In this document: one piece after another, positions 41,685-50,249 of the stretch
How the letters are laid out: every line of letters starts with the position of its first letter
How positions within the stretch are numbered: the first letter of the stretch is position 1
Translations under genes and position numbers: made by a program
DNA from: a virus
DNA length: 64,000 nt
IMG/VR virus record: IMGVR_UViG_3300022514_000030
Coordinates: 108,671 to 172,670 of that record
Direction: 5' to 3' (one strand)
The notes under the pieces: generated by a model
Databases searched by the model: none
Told to the model about the DNA's origin: nothing
The model's input: the letters and a program-made list of their open reading frames with translations, nothing else

Positions 41685-42784
41685 GACTTCGTCGCCTGGC
41701 AGATACAGAAATGTATCTGCGTAGAACCGGGCAAAATCGGCGGAGCCAACATACCGTATCGTTTAGCAGGAGGAAAACGATATGTCCAAGAGCGCTTGTC
41801 ATGACCCCGTCCGAGAGCAAGCAGTTGCATTATACAGCCAGGGATTACTTATTCGTGAAGTTGCCGAACTGTTATCCCTTAAGCCCAGTACTGTCCAGTC
41901 GTGGATATCTAAGGCTGGTATAAGCAGACATCGTGGTCCCGCTTCTGGCGTGGTTAACGAAGATTACTTCGATTACATTGATACAGAAGACAAAGCTTAC
42001 TGGCTTGGTTGGCTTATGGCTGACAGCTGTATTAGCGTCTACAACGGACAGTACTCTCTTAAGATTCACATAGCCATTGAAGATAGGATACTCATTGATA
42101 CGTTTCTAAGGTTTATTAGATCAAGCAATAAGCCATGCATCAAGCAGTACCGAGGATGTACTTCATACTACGTTAGTTTGACATCGCACCACATGGTTGA
42201 GGCTCTAATAAGACATGGTGTAGTCCAAGGTAAATCGGCGCGTTGTTCTATTCCAGATATACCGCAAGACCTTGTTAGACATTTTGTACGCGGTTATTTT
42301 GATGGAGACGGTACGATTGAGACACGTGGCAAACGACGCAGGGCAGGGATAACAGGACATCCGCTTTTGCTTGAGCAAATTTTAGACATGATCATCCAGT
42401 CACACCCGTTAGAACGGTGTCCTAAAATATATCCTTCAACCGGAACATCTTACTTTCTCATTAGTAGGCGCCATGATTTAGAGATGTTTTATGACTATCT
42501 GTATGGAGATGCAACTATATGGCTTCCCAGGAAGCGCGATGCTTTTGTTGAAGCTCTTGGGCGTGGCAACGCCGAGGTAACCATCTGGCCTAAAAACAAG
42601 ATGGCACCGTAACGCATAGAGGGTGAACCTGTGAGCACGAAATGTGCTCACAGAATATAATCCCTCCACGAGTGTCCGGCACCCAAACCGTAAAGGTCGG
42701 TGGGTGAAAACGTATGCTGACCTGTGCCGAGTGGTATGGTAGGCACAGAACTAGAGGATAAAAAGCCTCTAGGGTAACAAAGTG
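41685..42784 (+). ncRNA. Group I intron 3 in dnaE (1,100 nt) with LAGLIDADG gene
   Basis: The exon ends CAGGT, which pairs with GCCTG at the start of the intron (P1 with U-G). GAACCGGGCAAAATC near the start, CCACGAGTGTCCGGCACC after the endonuclease gene, and a 3' hairpin around GATAAAAAG ending TAACAAAGTG resemble intron 1. Splicing gives GT|G ATG, restoring EQVMNIAKKLAGYTLG. Confidence 0.87.
41782..42612 (+). CDS. LAGLIDADG homing endonuclease
   Basis: 276 residues from ATG 41782, after AGGAGGAAAACGAT. Residues 10-45 form a helix-turn-helix (LIREVAELLSLKPSTVQSWI). LAGLIDADG motifs are YWLGWLMADSCI (about residue 73) and FVRGYFDGDGTI (about residue 172). A single protein with both motifs acts as a monomer. 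Encoded in the same direction as dnaE, inside intron 3. Confidence 0.92.
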   Translation: MSKSACHDPVREQAVALYSQGLLIREVAELLSLKPSTVQSWISKAGISRHRGPASGVVNEDYFDYIDTEDKAYWLGWLMADSCISVYNGQYSLKIHIAIEDRILIDTFLRFIRSSNKPCIKQYRGCTSYYVSLTSHHMVEALIRHGVVQGKSARCSIPDIPQDLVRHFVRGYFDGDGTIETRGKRRRAGITGHPLLLEQILDMIIQSHPLERCPKIYPSTGTSYFLISRRHDLEMFYDYLYGDATIWLPRKRDAFVEALGRGNAEVTIWPKNKMAP

Positions 42785-42975
42785 GATGAACATTGCTAAG
42801 AAGCTTGCGGGCTACACTCTAGGTCAAGCGGACGCCCTAAGAAAACTTATAGCCAAAAAGAAGCTTGATGAGCTTCCTGCAGCTCGTGCACAATTTGTCC
42901 AGGGCGGCGTAGCAAATGGTTATCCTGAAGAGCTGATGAACCAGCTCTTCGACCAAATAGAGAAGTTCGGTGGGT
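42785..42975 (+). CDS. dnaE: DnaE exon 4
   Basis: Begins with the last base of the Val codon, then MNIAKKLAGYTLGQADALRK, and ends ...LFDQIEKFGG plus the first base of a Tyr codon. Conserved finger-domain sequence. Confidence 0.9.
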
Positions 42976-43216
42976 TGACAGAACAGCCCCCGTGCGGAGC
43001 AATCCGCACGTGCAAACCGGGTGAATTCAGGGGAAGCCTGAGATGGTCACCCTGAGCCAAGCCCAGCCAGGGGCCCGATGGATAATCGGTGGCGGCTGGG
43101 AAGGTGCAACGACCAGGACGTGCGTCCCCGACAATAAGCGTTCCTCGAGCGCCCGGCATCCCTCTGGGATGATGATATGGTCTAGCCCAACGGGAAATGA
43201 ACCGTTGGTAGGAGCG
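42976..43216 (+). ncRNA. Group I intron 4 in dnaE (241 nt, no ORF)
   Basis: The exon ends GGGT and pairs with GCCC in the intron for a short P1. The intron ends in G at 43216. GGGTGAATTC, GGCTGGGAAGGTG, GAGCGCCCGGCA and GATGATATGGTC blocks are shared in order with intron 1, so the two are relatives. Splicing gives T|AT GCC TTC, restoring KFGGYAFNKSHSAAYA. Confidence 0.88.
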
Positions 43217-44190
43217 ATGCCTTCAACAAGTCCCACTCCGCAGCGTACGCGTACCTGTCATACCAAACGGCCTATCTCAAAGCACATTATCCGGTAGAGT
43301 TCATGGCCGAGCTGATGTCAAGCGATGTGAACAATCCCGATAAGCTGCTGGAGCATGTACAGGAGTGCCGCAAGATGGGCATCCCGCTGCTCCCGGTAGA
43401 CGTAAACCACAGTAAAGCGGAGTTCTCCATTGAGACTGTTGACATTGCAGGCCGCCCGGTCAAGGCAATCAGGTACGCCTTAACCGGTATCAAGACCATA
43501 GGCCGCAGTGTAGCTGACGAGATTGTAGCGCACCAGCCGTACGAGTCGTTTGAAGACTTCGTGCAGAAGGTGCGCGGGCGGACGGTACACAAGAAGGTCA
43601 TGCGCACGCTTATCCTTGCCGGTCTGTTTGACTGCTTTGAATCAAACAGGTACGCTCTTCTGCACAAGTACTACTTTGTGCTCCGCAGAGAAAAGCCTGA
43701 TAATGTCGACTGTCCTGATCCGGCTACATGGAGTGATTCAGCTAAATATAGCCTTGATCAAGAGTCTTACGGCTTTGCGCTGTCTGGCCATCCTGCAGAA
43801 TCGTATCCATGTCACTATCCACCTGCTGTACCGTACGATAGGCCGTTCTACATTTCCGGAGTTATCACTGACGTAATCGTGGACAAGGACAAGCATGGGC
43901 GGCAGATGGCCAAAGTGCGGCTTGATACGCCATTTGGTCTGTATGCCATAAGATTCTACTACCGCCAGTGGCAGCGCTACAGGTCGCTCGTCAATCAGAT
44001 ACGTCAGCTCGACCTGCCGCTTGTCACCATCAAGGTTAGGAAGACACGGTACATGTCATATGACATCATCGAAGCGGTCCATGTGCTTGTGCCAGAGGAA
44101 GCACAGCGGATGTGGCAGGAGTATCTTGACAGCTGCTTTAACGTTCACACAGTCCTGCGCTCGAGCTGCCTTGTGCGATTCTACGCGTGA
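43217..44190 (+). CDS. dnaE: DnaE exon 5
   Basis: Starts with the last two bases of the Tyr codon, then AFNKSHSAAYAYLSYQTAYL. Includes helix-hairpin-helix-like sequence (ALTGIKTIGRSVADEIV) and an OB-fold region (YISGVITDVIVDKDKHGRQM), the normal C-terminal order of DnaE. Ends ...VRFYA at TGA 44190. Confidence 0.92.
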
Positions 44191-44207
44191 AGGGAGGTGC
44201 TTCATCT

Positions 44208-44579
44208 TTGCCTCGTGCCCCACATGTGCAAGCACATGAGGTGCTTTCACTTGATGACGTTATAACGAAGCTGGCTACGCAGACAGGGATGTTTAAAAGC
44301 GACGTCCGTCGGGTGGTTGTTGCTCTGCGCGACCTTATCCTGGACGAGGTAGCCAAAGGAAATGCCGTCAGGCTGTACCGCCTGGGGATCTTCGTTCCCC
44401 GGCCGCGCTACATGACAGAGAAGACCAGTGACGGCAAAAAGCGCTTCGTCCTTGACAAAAGCAAGCTGGGACTGGTGTTTTATCCTTCCACCCCGGCTGC
44501 CACACTCAAAGCCAAAACTGATGTGGAGCAGTTAATCAATACCCCTTACACAGGGTTCAAGCATAACTATGTATTCTAA
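44208..44579 (+). CDS. HU/IHF-family protein, divergent, 123 aa
   Basis: TTG 44208 follows GGGAGGTGCTTCATCT. Residues 15-100 fit the HU fold: helices VITKLATQTGMFKSDVRRVV, then a beta arm R-L-Y-R-L-G-I-F-V-P-R-P-R. The tail is longer than in HU. Directly upstream of a typical HU gene. Confidence 0.72.
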   Translation: MPRAPHVQAHEVLSLDDVITKLATQTGMFKSDVRRVVVALRDLILDEVAKGNAVRLYRLGIFVPRPRYMTEKTSDGKKRFVLDKSKLGLVFYPSTPAATLKAKTDVEQLINTPYTGFKHNYVF

Positions 44580-44589
44580 AGGAGGAGGT

Positions 44590-44877
44590 ATGGCTATCAT
44601 GAGAAAGAACGAGCTTATTTCCACTATTGCAAGCCTAACTGGTAGGGAGAAGAAGGTTGTGCGCGAGGTGCTCAATACGTTTGTGGACGTTGTACGTCAG
44701 TTCGTGCGCCAGGGTGAGAAGGTGCGCATTGCCGGGCTGGGCACATTTGCTGCCGTTGACAGGCCTGCACGCAGGTACAAAAACCCCATCACCGGAGGCG
44801 ACGTGATGGTTCCCCCTGGCAAGCGCGTGAAGTTTTCACCAAGTGCTGACTTTAAAAGCTACGTTAACAATGCCTGA
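44590..44877 (+). CDS. HU-like DNA-binding protein, 95 aa
   Basis: ATG 44590 (or ATG 44599) follows AAAGGAGG. KNELISTIASLTGREKKVV, VRIAGLGTFAAVDRPARRYKNP and P-P-G-K-R-V-K-F-S-P match HU/IHF throughout. A dimeric DNA-bending protein that would help shape phage DNA or support replication initiation. Confidence 0.92.
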   Translation: MAIMRKNELISTIASLTGREKKVVREVLNTFVDVVRQFVRQGEKVRIAGLGTFAAVDRPARRYKNPITGGDVMVPPGKRVKFSPSADFKSYVNNA

Positions 44878-44883
44878 TGAACC

Positions 44884-44906
44884 GAGCCGGGTATAACGCC
44901 CGGCTC
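44884..44906 (+). terminator. Hairpin, possible terminator
   Basis: GAGCCGGG pairs with CCCGGCTC after the HU gene. The T run is poor, so termination is uncertain. Confidence 0.5.
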
Positions 44907-44939
44907 TATGTATCTTAACTATCAAGGAGGGCGATTGAC

Positions 44940-45359
44940 ATGCGTTGGTCAGATATGTCTACGATCGAGCTTTTGCAGCTCTACGAGTCTGCACGCCAGG
45001 TAATAAACAGTGACTGCTACGGTGTATCGGACATATCGATTATTGCAGGTGTCGAGGCGGAGCTGAAGCGCCGTGCCAAATCCGTCGTTGATGAGGCCAA
45101 AGCACTAATTCACGAGGTAAAAGCTGGTATTGAGCAGGAGTTTTACCGTATCCTAGATACACAGCCGCATGAGATGGCTGTTAACAAAGCCTTTGAGCTC
45201 ATGCTGGAGGCCTCTGCTCTTGCAGAGGGATACTACACCCAGGATGACATTGTTCTGGCCGCGCGCGAGTTCCTGAGGCAAGCAGTTGAGGCATGGGTTG
45301 AAACGCAGATTCAAGGGGGGCGCATGAGTGATTCGTCTAATGGATGTAGTAGTTACTAA
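44940..45359 (+). CDS. Hypothetical helical protein, 139 aa
   Basis: ATG 44940 follows CAAGGAGGGCGATTGAC. Acidic and helical (AKSVVDEAKALIHEVKAGIEQ). Unrecognised. Its last codons enter an array of 15-base repeats. Confidence 0.55.
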   Translation: MRWSDMSTIELLQLYESARQVINSDCYGVSDISIIAGVEAELKRRAKSVVDEAKALIHEVKAGIEQEFYRILDTQPHEMAVNKAFELMLEASALAEGYYTQDDIVLAAREFLRQAVEAWVETQIQGGRMSDSSNGCSSY

Positions 45360-45407
45360 CTTACGAGTTAGTAACCTACAAGTTAGTAACTCACAAGTTA
45401 GCATACC
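45352..45407. repeat. Iteron-like 15-base direct repeats
   Basis: Three units starting ACGAGTTAGTAAC (45363), ACAAGTTAGTAAC (45378) and ACAAGTTAGCATAC (45393) are spaced 15 bases apart, preceded by an inverted GTTACTAACTT (45352-45362). They end just before the ribosome binding site of the 45422 gene. They could be an operator or replication iterons. Confidence 0.65.
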
Positions 45408-45421
45408 GGAGGTGCACACTA

Positions 45422-45898
45422 ATGTCTCTTGTGGCCGTAGATGTATGCCGGCTCTGCTACTCGCCCCTGATCATATATGAAGCTGCCGGGGTTGAGGCGC
45501 TTGGTATTAATCCAGATGGTACGCTGCTGGAACGTCCACTGTACAAGGACAATATAAGATGTGTGATATGCGGGCGTCTTTCTACATCGACAGATGCAAT
45601 TGTGAGGCTGGACAAAGGACAGGAAACACTCTACGTCATAGTGAACGAGTATCAGGACGGCTTTGCTGTAGTGTCTATTCCCGTGGTGCCAGGCGAAGAC
45701 GGCTCTGTAATATTCTCCCGCCGTGAGCCGCCTAAACTGCTGGCAAGGCTCGATGCTAATGAACTTACACGCGCAATGTATAAGCACATACACAAGGCAC
45801 TCATAGACAGGTTTGTAGACGATAGCTGCCAGGACGTCTTCAATGCCCTTTTGCATATGGCCAATGTACCTACGGAGGTGAACAGTGATGGGTCTTGA
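45422..45898 (+). CDS. Zinc-ribbon paralog Z6, 158 aa
   Basis: ATG 45422 follows CCGGAGGTGCACACTA. CRLCYSPLI (Y replaces G of the family) and CVICGRL supply the Cys pairs; ARLDANELTRAMY is the tail. As with Z1 and Z4, it is followed by an overlapping helical gene. Confidence 0.64.
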   Translation: MSLVAVDVCRLCYSPLIIYEAAGVEALGINPDGTLLERPLYKDNIRCVICGRLSTSTDAIVRLDKGQETLYVIVNEYQDGFAVVSIPVVPGEDGSVIFSRREPPKLLARLDANELTRAMYKHIHKALIDRFVDDSCQDVFNALLHMANVPTEVNSDGS

Positions 45899-46643
45899 TT
45901 TGGGTATTGTCCCGACGGATGAGGCTCTAATTAGTCTTATCAAGCGTTTGAATGAGGCATATCCCTACAAGGGCAGCAATTGCATGCTTATCGCCAAACA
46001 GATTAGGGAGCACGACTATCTAGGTGCTGCCACCACGTTTGCTTTATCGTTCTCACAGCTTGGGGACGACATGGACGATCTGCCCAGGGTGTTGGCAGCG
46101 CTGGCGGAAGACCAAGCCGACCGCGCCGCGATCATCTCTGCTCTGTATGACATCCTTGGAGACTTAACTGAGGAGGGGGACAATTTCCAGCTTGATGAAA
46201 CCAGTTGTTTTGGCTCCTACCGTGCGGTGCACTATTTTCGGTCGTTTGCTGCACGTACGCTTGACCACTGGCGCAAAAACGGCAGGCTATCCGAAAAAGA
46301 CGTACTGAAGCTGCTGCAGACTTCTCTGCAGGCGATCCTGTCTTATGACTCACATGTTTGTCCTCATCTCACCGAGCATTCCGACTGTGAGGGCTACTAC
46401 TTCCCTATTCGCACCAAACAACCCATCAATGCGATGTTTGGCTCGCTGTACAGCCTAGCAGAAGAGCTTATAGAGCTTCATCGTACAGGTGTGTGCCACG
46501 TTTTATCATCACTGATGGAGCGCAGGCTGGGCTTTGACGCTTATCTCCTTGAGTATGCGGAGTTTGTCCTAACGCGATACATTATGCTTGTACGGTTTGC
46601 TGTGGCTGCCCTTGAGTTTGATGATACCATCGTATTCTGCTGA
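45888..46643 (+). CDS. Helical hypothetical protein, 251 aa
   Basis: ATG 45888 follows GGAGGTGAACAGTG within Z6. Helical, with C-P-H-L-T-E-H-S-D-C near residue 165. Its position after a zinc-ribbon gene parallels the H-family genes, but direct similarity is weak. Confidence 0.55.
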   Translation: MGLDLGIVPTDEALISLIKRLNEAYPYKGSNCMLIAKQIREHDYLGAATTFALSFSQLGDDMDDLPRVLAALAEDQADRAAIISALYDILGDLTEEGDNFQLDETSCFGSYRAVHYFRSFAARTLDHWRKNGRLSEKDVLKLLQTSLQAILSYDSHVCPHLTEHSDCEGYYFPIRTKQPINAMFGSLYSLAEELIELHRTGVCHVLSSLMERRLGFDAYLLEYAEFVLTRYIMLVRFAVAALEFDDTIVFC

Positions 46644-46653
46644 AGGAGGTTGA

Positions 46654-46869
46654 GTGCTGATGATTGATGAAAGCTACAAGCTTGTAGGCGGCTATACCTT
46701 CGAGATTTACTACGACACCGAGGATGATTGGTACATTACGCTTGTTCCGCAGCTTGGATGTATGGGTGATGGTCCGACACCAATGGATGCGCTGCGGGAC
46801 GCGGCAGATGCGGCAGCAGCTATAATCGCGGCAGCTATCGAGGACGGACGCCTGAAAATGAACAACTGA
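46654..46869 (+). CDS. HicB-like small protein, 71 aa
   Basis: Starts at GTG 46654 or ATG 46660 after AAGGAGG. F-E-I-Y-Y-D-T-E-D-D-W-Y-I-T-L-V-P-Q-L-G-C, then G-D-G-P-T-P-M-D-A-L, has the pattern of HicB antitoxin N-domains (partial RNase H fold). No HicA toxin gene lies beside it, so it is probably a stand-alone HicB-like protein. Confidence 0.62.
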   Translation: MLMIDESYKLVGGYTFEIYYDTEDDWYITLVPQLGCMGDGPTPMDALRDAADAAAAIIAAAIEDGRLKMNN

Positions 46870-46879
46870 AGGAGGTTGA

Positions 46880-47221
46880 GTGCTGATGTCCAATGTGGTG
46901 CTCAAACCAATTCCTGAGCTTACCGAAACCAATCCTGCCGCCAGGCTGGTAGAGTTTTATGCGAAGCTCGGCTGGAACATGGAGGATCAACTGGATCCAA
47001 CCAGGGTTAGGATGTGGCGCGACGACCTAAACGCGCTGGTGGCTGCTGAGACCGAGCATGCCAAGCGCGTGCTCACTGACCCGGGCTCTAACCCCGTCTT
47101 GCTTGTGGGATTCCTTTGGGTCAGCAAGGGGCCGAGTGCAGACGGCGTCACACCCGGCAAGGTTGAGCTGCATCCCGGTTGGACTATACCGGTAACCAAG
47201 AAACAGGAGGTGTCTGCATAA
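46880..47221 (+). CDS. Hypothetical protein, 113 aa
   Basis: GTG 46880 or ATG 46886. The 23 bases before and including its start (46866-46888) are identical to those of the preceding gene (46640-46662), so the initiation region was duplicated. Unrecognised. Confidence 0.55.
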   Translation: MLMSNVVLKPIPELTETNPAARLVEFYAKLGWNMEDQLDPTRVRMWRDDLNALVAAETEHAKRVLTDPGSNPVLLVGFLWVSKGPSADGVTPGKVELHPGWTIPVTKKQEVSA

Positions 47222-47583
47222 TGGCATATCAACCAGTGTTTGTCACTATAACCGATGTTAACGGCACGAGGCAGTCGTATTCCTGCAGGAAAAAAGTGAC
47301 ATGGGTTGACACGTGCATTAACTTTTCCTCTGGAGCCCGTATCGAGGTAAGCTCTTCGTACGGCGATGAAATGTCTGGTGATGTTCCAAGTATATCTATA
47401 CAGAGAGATAACATAGGCGGGCCTGTATCACTGGATATTTCCGGATTACTTGGTACTGATACGGAGCTCTACTTAGGTGATACGAAGGTAAACATGAGAG
47501 AGCTTGCCAGAGACCCGCAGACGGCACTGGCCAGGCTGGTTGCGCAATATCTGGAACAATGCGCTCAAGCTCGTGTCTCATAG
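47221..47583 (+). CDS. Hypothetical beta-rich protein, 120 aa
   Basis: ATG 47221 shares a base with the preceding TAA (TAATG) and follows CAGGAGGTGTCTGC. Mostly predicted strands with one Cys. The end of the gene overlaps the GTGTCTC box of the next promoter. Confidence 0.55.
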   Translation: MAYQPVFVTITDVNGTRQSYSCRKKVTWVDTCINFSSGARIEVSSSYGDEMSGDVPSISIQRDNIGGPVSLDISGLLGTDTELYLGDTKVNMRELARDPQTALARLVAQYLEQCAQARVS

Positions 47584-47614
47584 TATTGACATTATGAGTC
47601 TTATTAGATACAAT
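47573..47614 (+). promoter_or_regulatory. Promoter with upstream GTGTCTC box
   Basis: GTGTCTC (47573-47579), 6 bases, TTGACA (47586-47591), 17-base spacer, TACAAT (47609-47614). Precedes the UvrD-like helicase gene. Confidence 0.82.
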
Positions 47615-47643
47615 TAGGATAGTACAGGGAAGGGGGTGTTGAG

Positions 47644-49647
47644 GTGTCTACTGCTACTGTAGCGGCACTCGACCGGTTTCAACAGCAGGCAGTAGAAGCG
47701 CCGATCGATCAGCACGTGCTCATCACTGCTCCGCCGGGCAGCGGTAAAACCCGTGTGCTCACGCACCGCTATCTGTACCTTGTCCAAAACGCTGGTATCC
47801 CCGCTGAATCGATAGTAGCTGTAACCTTTACAAACAAGGCAGCTAATGAGATGAAGCAGCGCATATCCTCCGCCCTTGGTTTGGATGATGTAAGTAAACT
47901 ACCGATTGCCACCTTCCACTCCCTTGCCTACCGCTGGTTGCGCAGGTACCACAATGTTGTCGATCTACCGAGCACGCTGACAGTGTTTGACGAAAGCAAG
48001 ACGCGCAAGGTGATACGCGAGATTGCACAGGACACTCCGTACGATACTGATATACTCTGCGCTGCTATCTCCTATCTTGCCAACCAGGGCATGTTTCCGG
48101 GATATGACACAGGCTTTTTTGACTGGTCCGGCTTTGAAGAGCGCTACCGCGGCATAGACAAATACCAGATGCTTTCGATATACCGTGAGTTCTTCGACCG
48201 GATGCTCAAGCTGCGAGCCCTTAGCTTTGACATGCTCATCCTTTACGCCATCCGTCTGTTTGAAAGAAAGACGAGTGCAGAGATGCACATATCGCACGTC
48301 CTAGTTGATGAGTGCCAAGACATAAATCCCGCACAGTATGAGCTTTTGAGGCAGATGGCAGCTGGCGGTGCCCTGCTTTATCTAACAGGTGATATAGACC
48401 AAAGCCTGTACGGCTTTCGCGGCAGCCGCCCCGAGCTGATAGAGGACTTTGTGCAGGAGTTCCAGCCGCAGCAGTACAGGCTGGTATACAACTACCGCTC
48501 TGGTGCTGAGATAGTCAACGTTGCTTCGGATGTTATACGCGTTAACTATCTTGGCAGCAACAGCAAGATCCAATTTAAGCCTATACAGCCAGTGAAGGAC
48601 GGCGGTCTGGTGCGCTGGTTTAACATAGTATGCAATGGCGACCAACCCATTTCCTCTGCCAAGCTCATTGCGGACACTCTGACGCTGCTTGTCCACAGCG
48701 GCGGCTATAAACCTGGCGATATAGCGGTGCTGTCCCGCGCATCCAGGCCTATCATCTCGATGCTGGACGAGGTGATGCGTGAGCTTGCAACGTATGCGGC
48801 ACAATCCGAGACCGATCCGATCCCTGTGCGGCTCGTACTGCCGCGCTATCCACTTGATGACGCAGCAAAGTCGTTCATCCTGTTTGCTGCCAATCCCCAC
48901 GATGTTGTCAGCCTTCGTGATTTGCTTGAAAGGTTGAAGTTTATTGGCGAGAAGACCGCTACACGGCTGGCAAACAAGTATGCACGCTCGCCAGTGGATA
49001 GTATCACTGATCTACCGGCGGTATTCAGAGGCGACCTGGTCAAGGGACTATCCAAGCGCACCAGGAAGGTGCTAGACGTTCTGGCGGACGCGTTTGACAA
49101 GATAGCTGATACAACCAAGCCGCTTTCGGAGCGTGTGTACGACTCCACACTCGAGCTGCTCTACATCCTCAAGGATGCGTCCGAGGATGACACGTCCATT
49201 GCTTTAGCCATTGAGCTTGCAGAGCAGTACAATGGCTCAGCGACGGACTTGCTCGACCTTGCTTCAATGCTTAATCTCGTCTATTCGACATACGAGGATG
49301 CCAAGGCCGGCAAGACCGACTCGGTAGTCTTTTCCACCATCCACTCAGCCAAGGGGCTGGAGTACAAGGTGGTGGTTATACTCGAGTTCCCGCGCAGCAG
49401 CTTCCTGCTCAACTCGATGGATCTAACAGAGGAGCGCAGAGTGTTTTATGTGGCCGTCACTCGCGCGATAGAGCGCGCCTACATCATCTCGTTCTATCCC
49501 AAATCGTTCTTCCTGGATGACGACTTCATTATAACCGATGTGCAGCATCCAAACCTGGTACGTGAATTCCTTATGCTCACAGACGTTGAGCCCGTGCACA
49601 TCGAGAGTGACTTTGAGTTTACTATTGCACTCTCTGCAGAGCTGTAA
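47644..49647 (+). CDS. UvrD/PcrA-like superfamily 1 helicase
   Basis: 667 residues from GTG 47644. Motif Q/I: F-Q-Q-Q-A-V-E and A-P-P-G-S-G-K-T; Ia AVTFTNKAANEMKQRI; II LVDECQDINPAQ; III TGDIDQSLYGFRG; IV YRLVYNYRS; V STIHSAKGLEYKVV; VI VAVTRAIERA. A 3'-5' translocase of the Rep/PcrA/UvrD group for replication or repair. Confidence 0.93.
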   Translation: MSTATVAALDRFQQQAVEAPIDQHVLITAPPGSGKTRVLTHRYLYLVQNAGIPAESIVAVTFTNKAANEMKQRISSALGLDDVSKLPIATFHSLAYRWLRRYHNVVDLPSTLTVFDESKTRKVIREIAQDTPYDTDILCAAISYLANQGMFPGYDTGFFDWSGFEERYRGIDKYQMLSIYREFFDRMLKLRALSFDMLILYAIRLFERKTSAEMHISHVLVDECQDINPAQYELLRQMAAGGALLYLTGDIDQSLYGFRGSRPELIEDFVQEFQPQQYRLVYNYRSGAEIVNVASDVIRVNYLGSNSKIQFKPIQPVKDGGLVRWFNIVCNGDQPISSAKLIADTLTLLVHSGGYKPGDIAVLSRASRPIISMLDEVMRELATYAAQSETDPIPVRLVLPRYPLDDAAKSFILFAANPHDVVSLRDLLERLKFIGEKTATRLANKYARSPVDSITDLPAVFRGDLVKGLSKRTRKVLDVLADAFDKIADTTKPLSERVYDSTLELLYILKDASEDDTSIALAIELAEQYNGSATDLLDLASMLNLVYSTYEDAKAGKTDSVVFSTIHSAKGLEYKVVVILEFPRSSFLLNSMDLTEERRVFYVAVTRAIERAYIISFYPKSFFLDDDFIITDVQHPNLVREFLMLTDVEPVHIESDFEFTIALSAEL

Positions 49648-49670
49648 AACTACAAAGGAGGTGCCCTAGC

Positions 49671-50249
49671 TTGATAGAGCTTACTCCTGAGTTTAGGCAA
49701 CAGTATGTCGAAGTGGTTGAGGGGCGCGACTTCATCAAGTACGACGGCTTGATGGAGCTCGCTCACGATCGCATTGCAAGCATTGAGGTTGAGCTGATTG
49801 CCCTTCCTGCCGTTACAAACCTCAACACAGCGGTGGTGAAAGCCACCATCACTGATACCGATGGACGCAAGTGGTCGGCGCTTGGTGATGCGTCCGACAC
49901 GACTTGCGCGCCCGAGCTTGCACCGCACAAGATACGCATTGCGGAGACGCGTGCCAAAGGGCGTGCGTTGAGGGATATGCTCAACATCGGCATGCCGATG
50001 TACGAGGAAGTCTTCCCCACACCGTCACAACAGACCTCTGTCGACGACAACGCACCTATAACGCTTGAGCAGATAGCCCGGTTCAAGCAGTTTATAGACG
50101 CCGGGCTCATGACGAAGGACGAGGCGCGCGACATCATGGTCAAAGCCGTGAACAAGGAAAGCTTGAACCAGTTAACCAGAGCAGAGGCAGATGCGCTGCT
50201 TAAAACCTTCACTCTGTATGTGGAGTCAAAAAGGAGCAGGGTCTCTTGA
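49671..50249 (+). CDS. Possible Rad52/DdrA-like annealing protein, 192 aa
   Basis: TTG 49671 follows AAAGGAGGTGCCCTAGC. D-F-I-K-Y-D-G-L-M-E-L-A, V-V-K-A-T-I-T-D-T-D-G-R-K, G-D-A-S and IRIAETRAKGRALRDMLNIG follow the pattern of phage Rad52-like/DdrA proteins. The C-terminal 70 residues are helical. Fits the recombination gene set; assignment is tentative. Confidence 0.55.
   Translation: MIELTPEFRQQYVEVVEGRDFIKYDGLMELAHDRIASIEVELIALPAVTNLNTAVVKATITDTDGRKWSALGDASDTTCAPELAPHKIRIAETRAKGRALRDMLNIGMPMYEEVFPTPSQQTSVDDNAPITLEQIARFKQFIDAGLMTKDEARDIMVKAVNKESLNQLTRAEADALLKTFTLYVESKRSRVS

Noticed and set aside
37763-43748. Exact 16-base match GTGATTCAGCTAAATA upstream of dnaE and inside exon 5
   Set aside because: In a 64-kb window roughly one such match is expected by chance, and the second copy is inside coding sequence.
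37805-44190. dnaE as a decayed pseudogene with frameshifts, or as intein-interrupted
   Set aside because: The gaps contain stops in the polymerase frame, so inteins are excluded. Every gap removes cleanly at T|...G| junctions to restore conserved motifs, which decay would not produce.
46654-46869. HicAB toxin-antitoxin module
   Set aside because: Only the HicB-like half is present; the neighbour at 46880 does not show HicA features.
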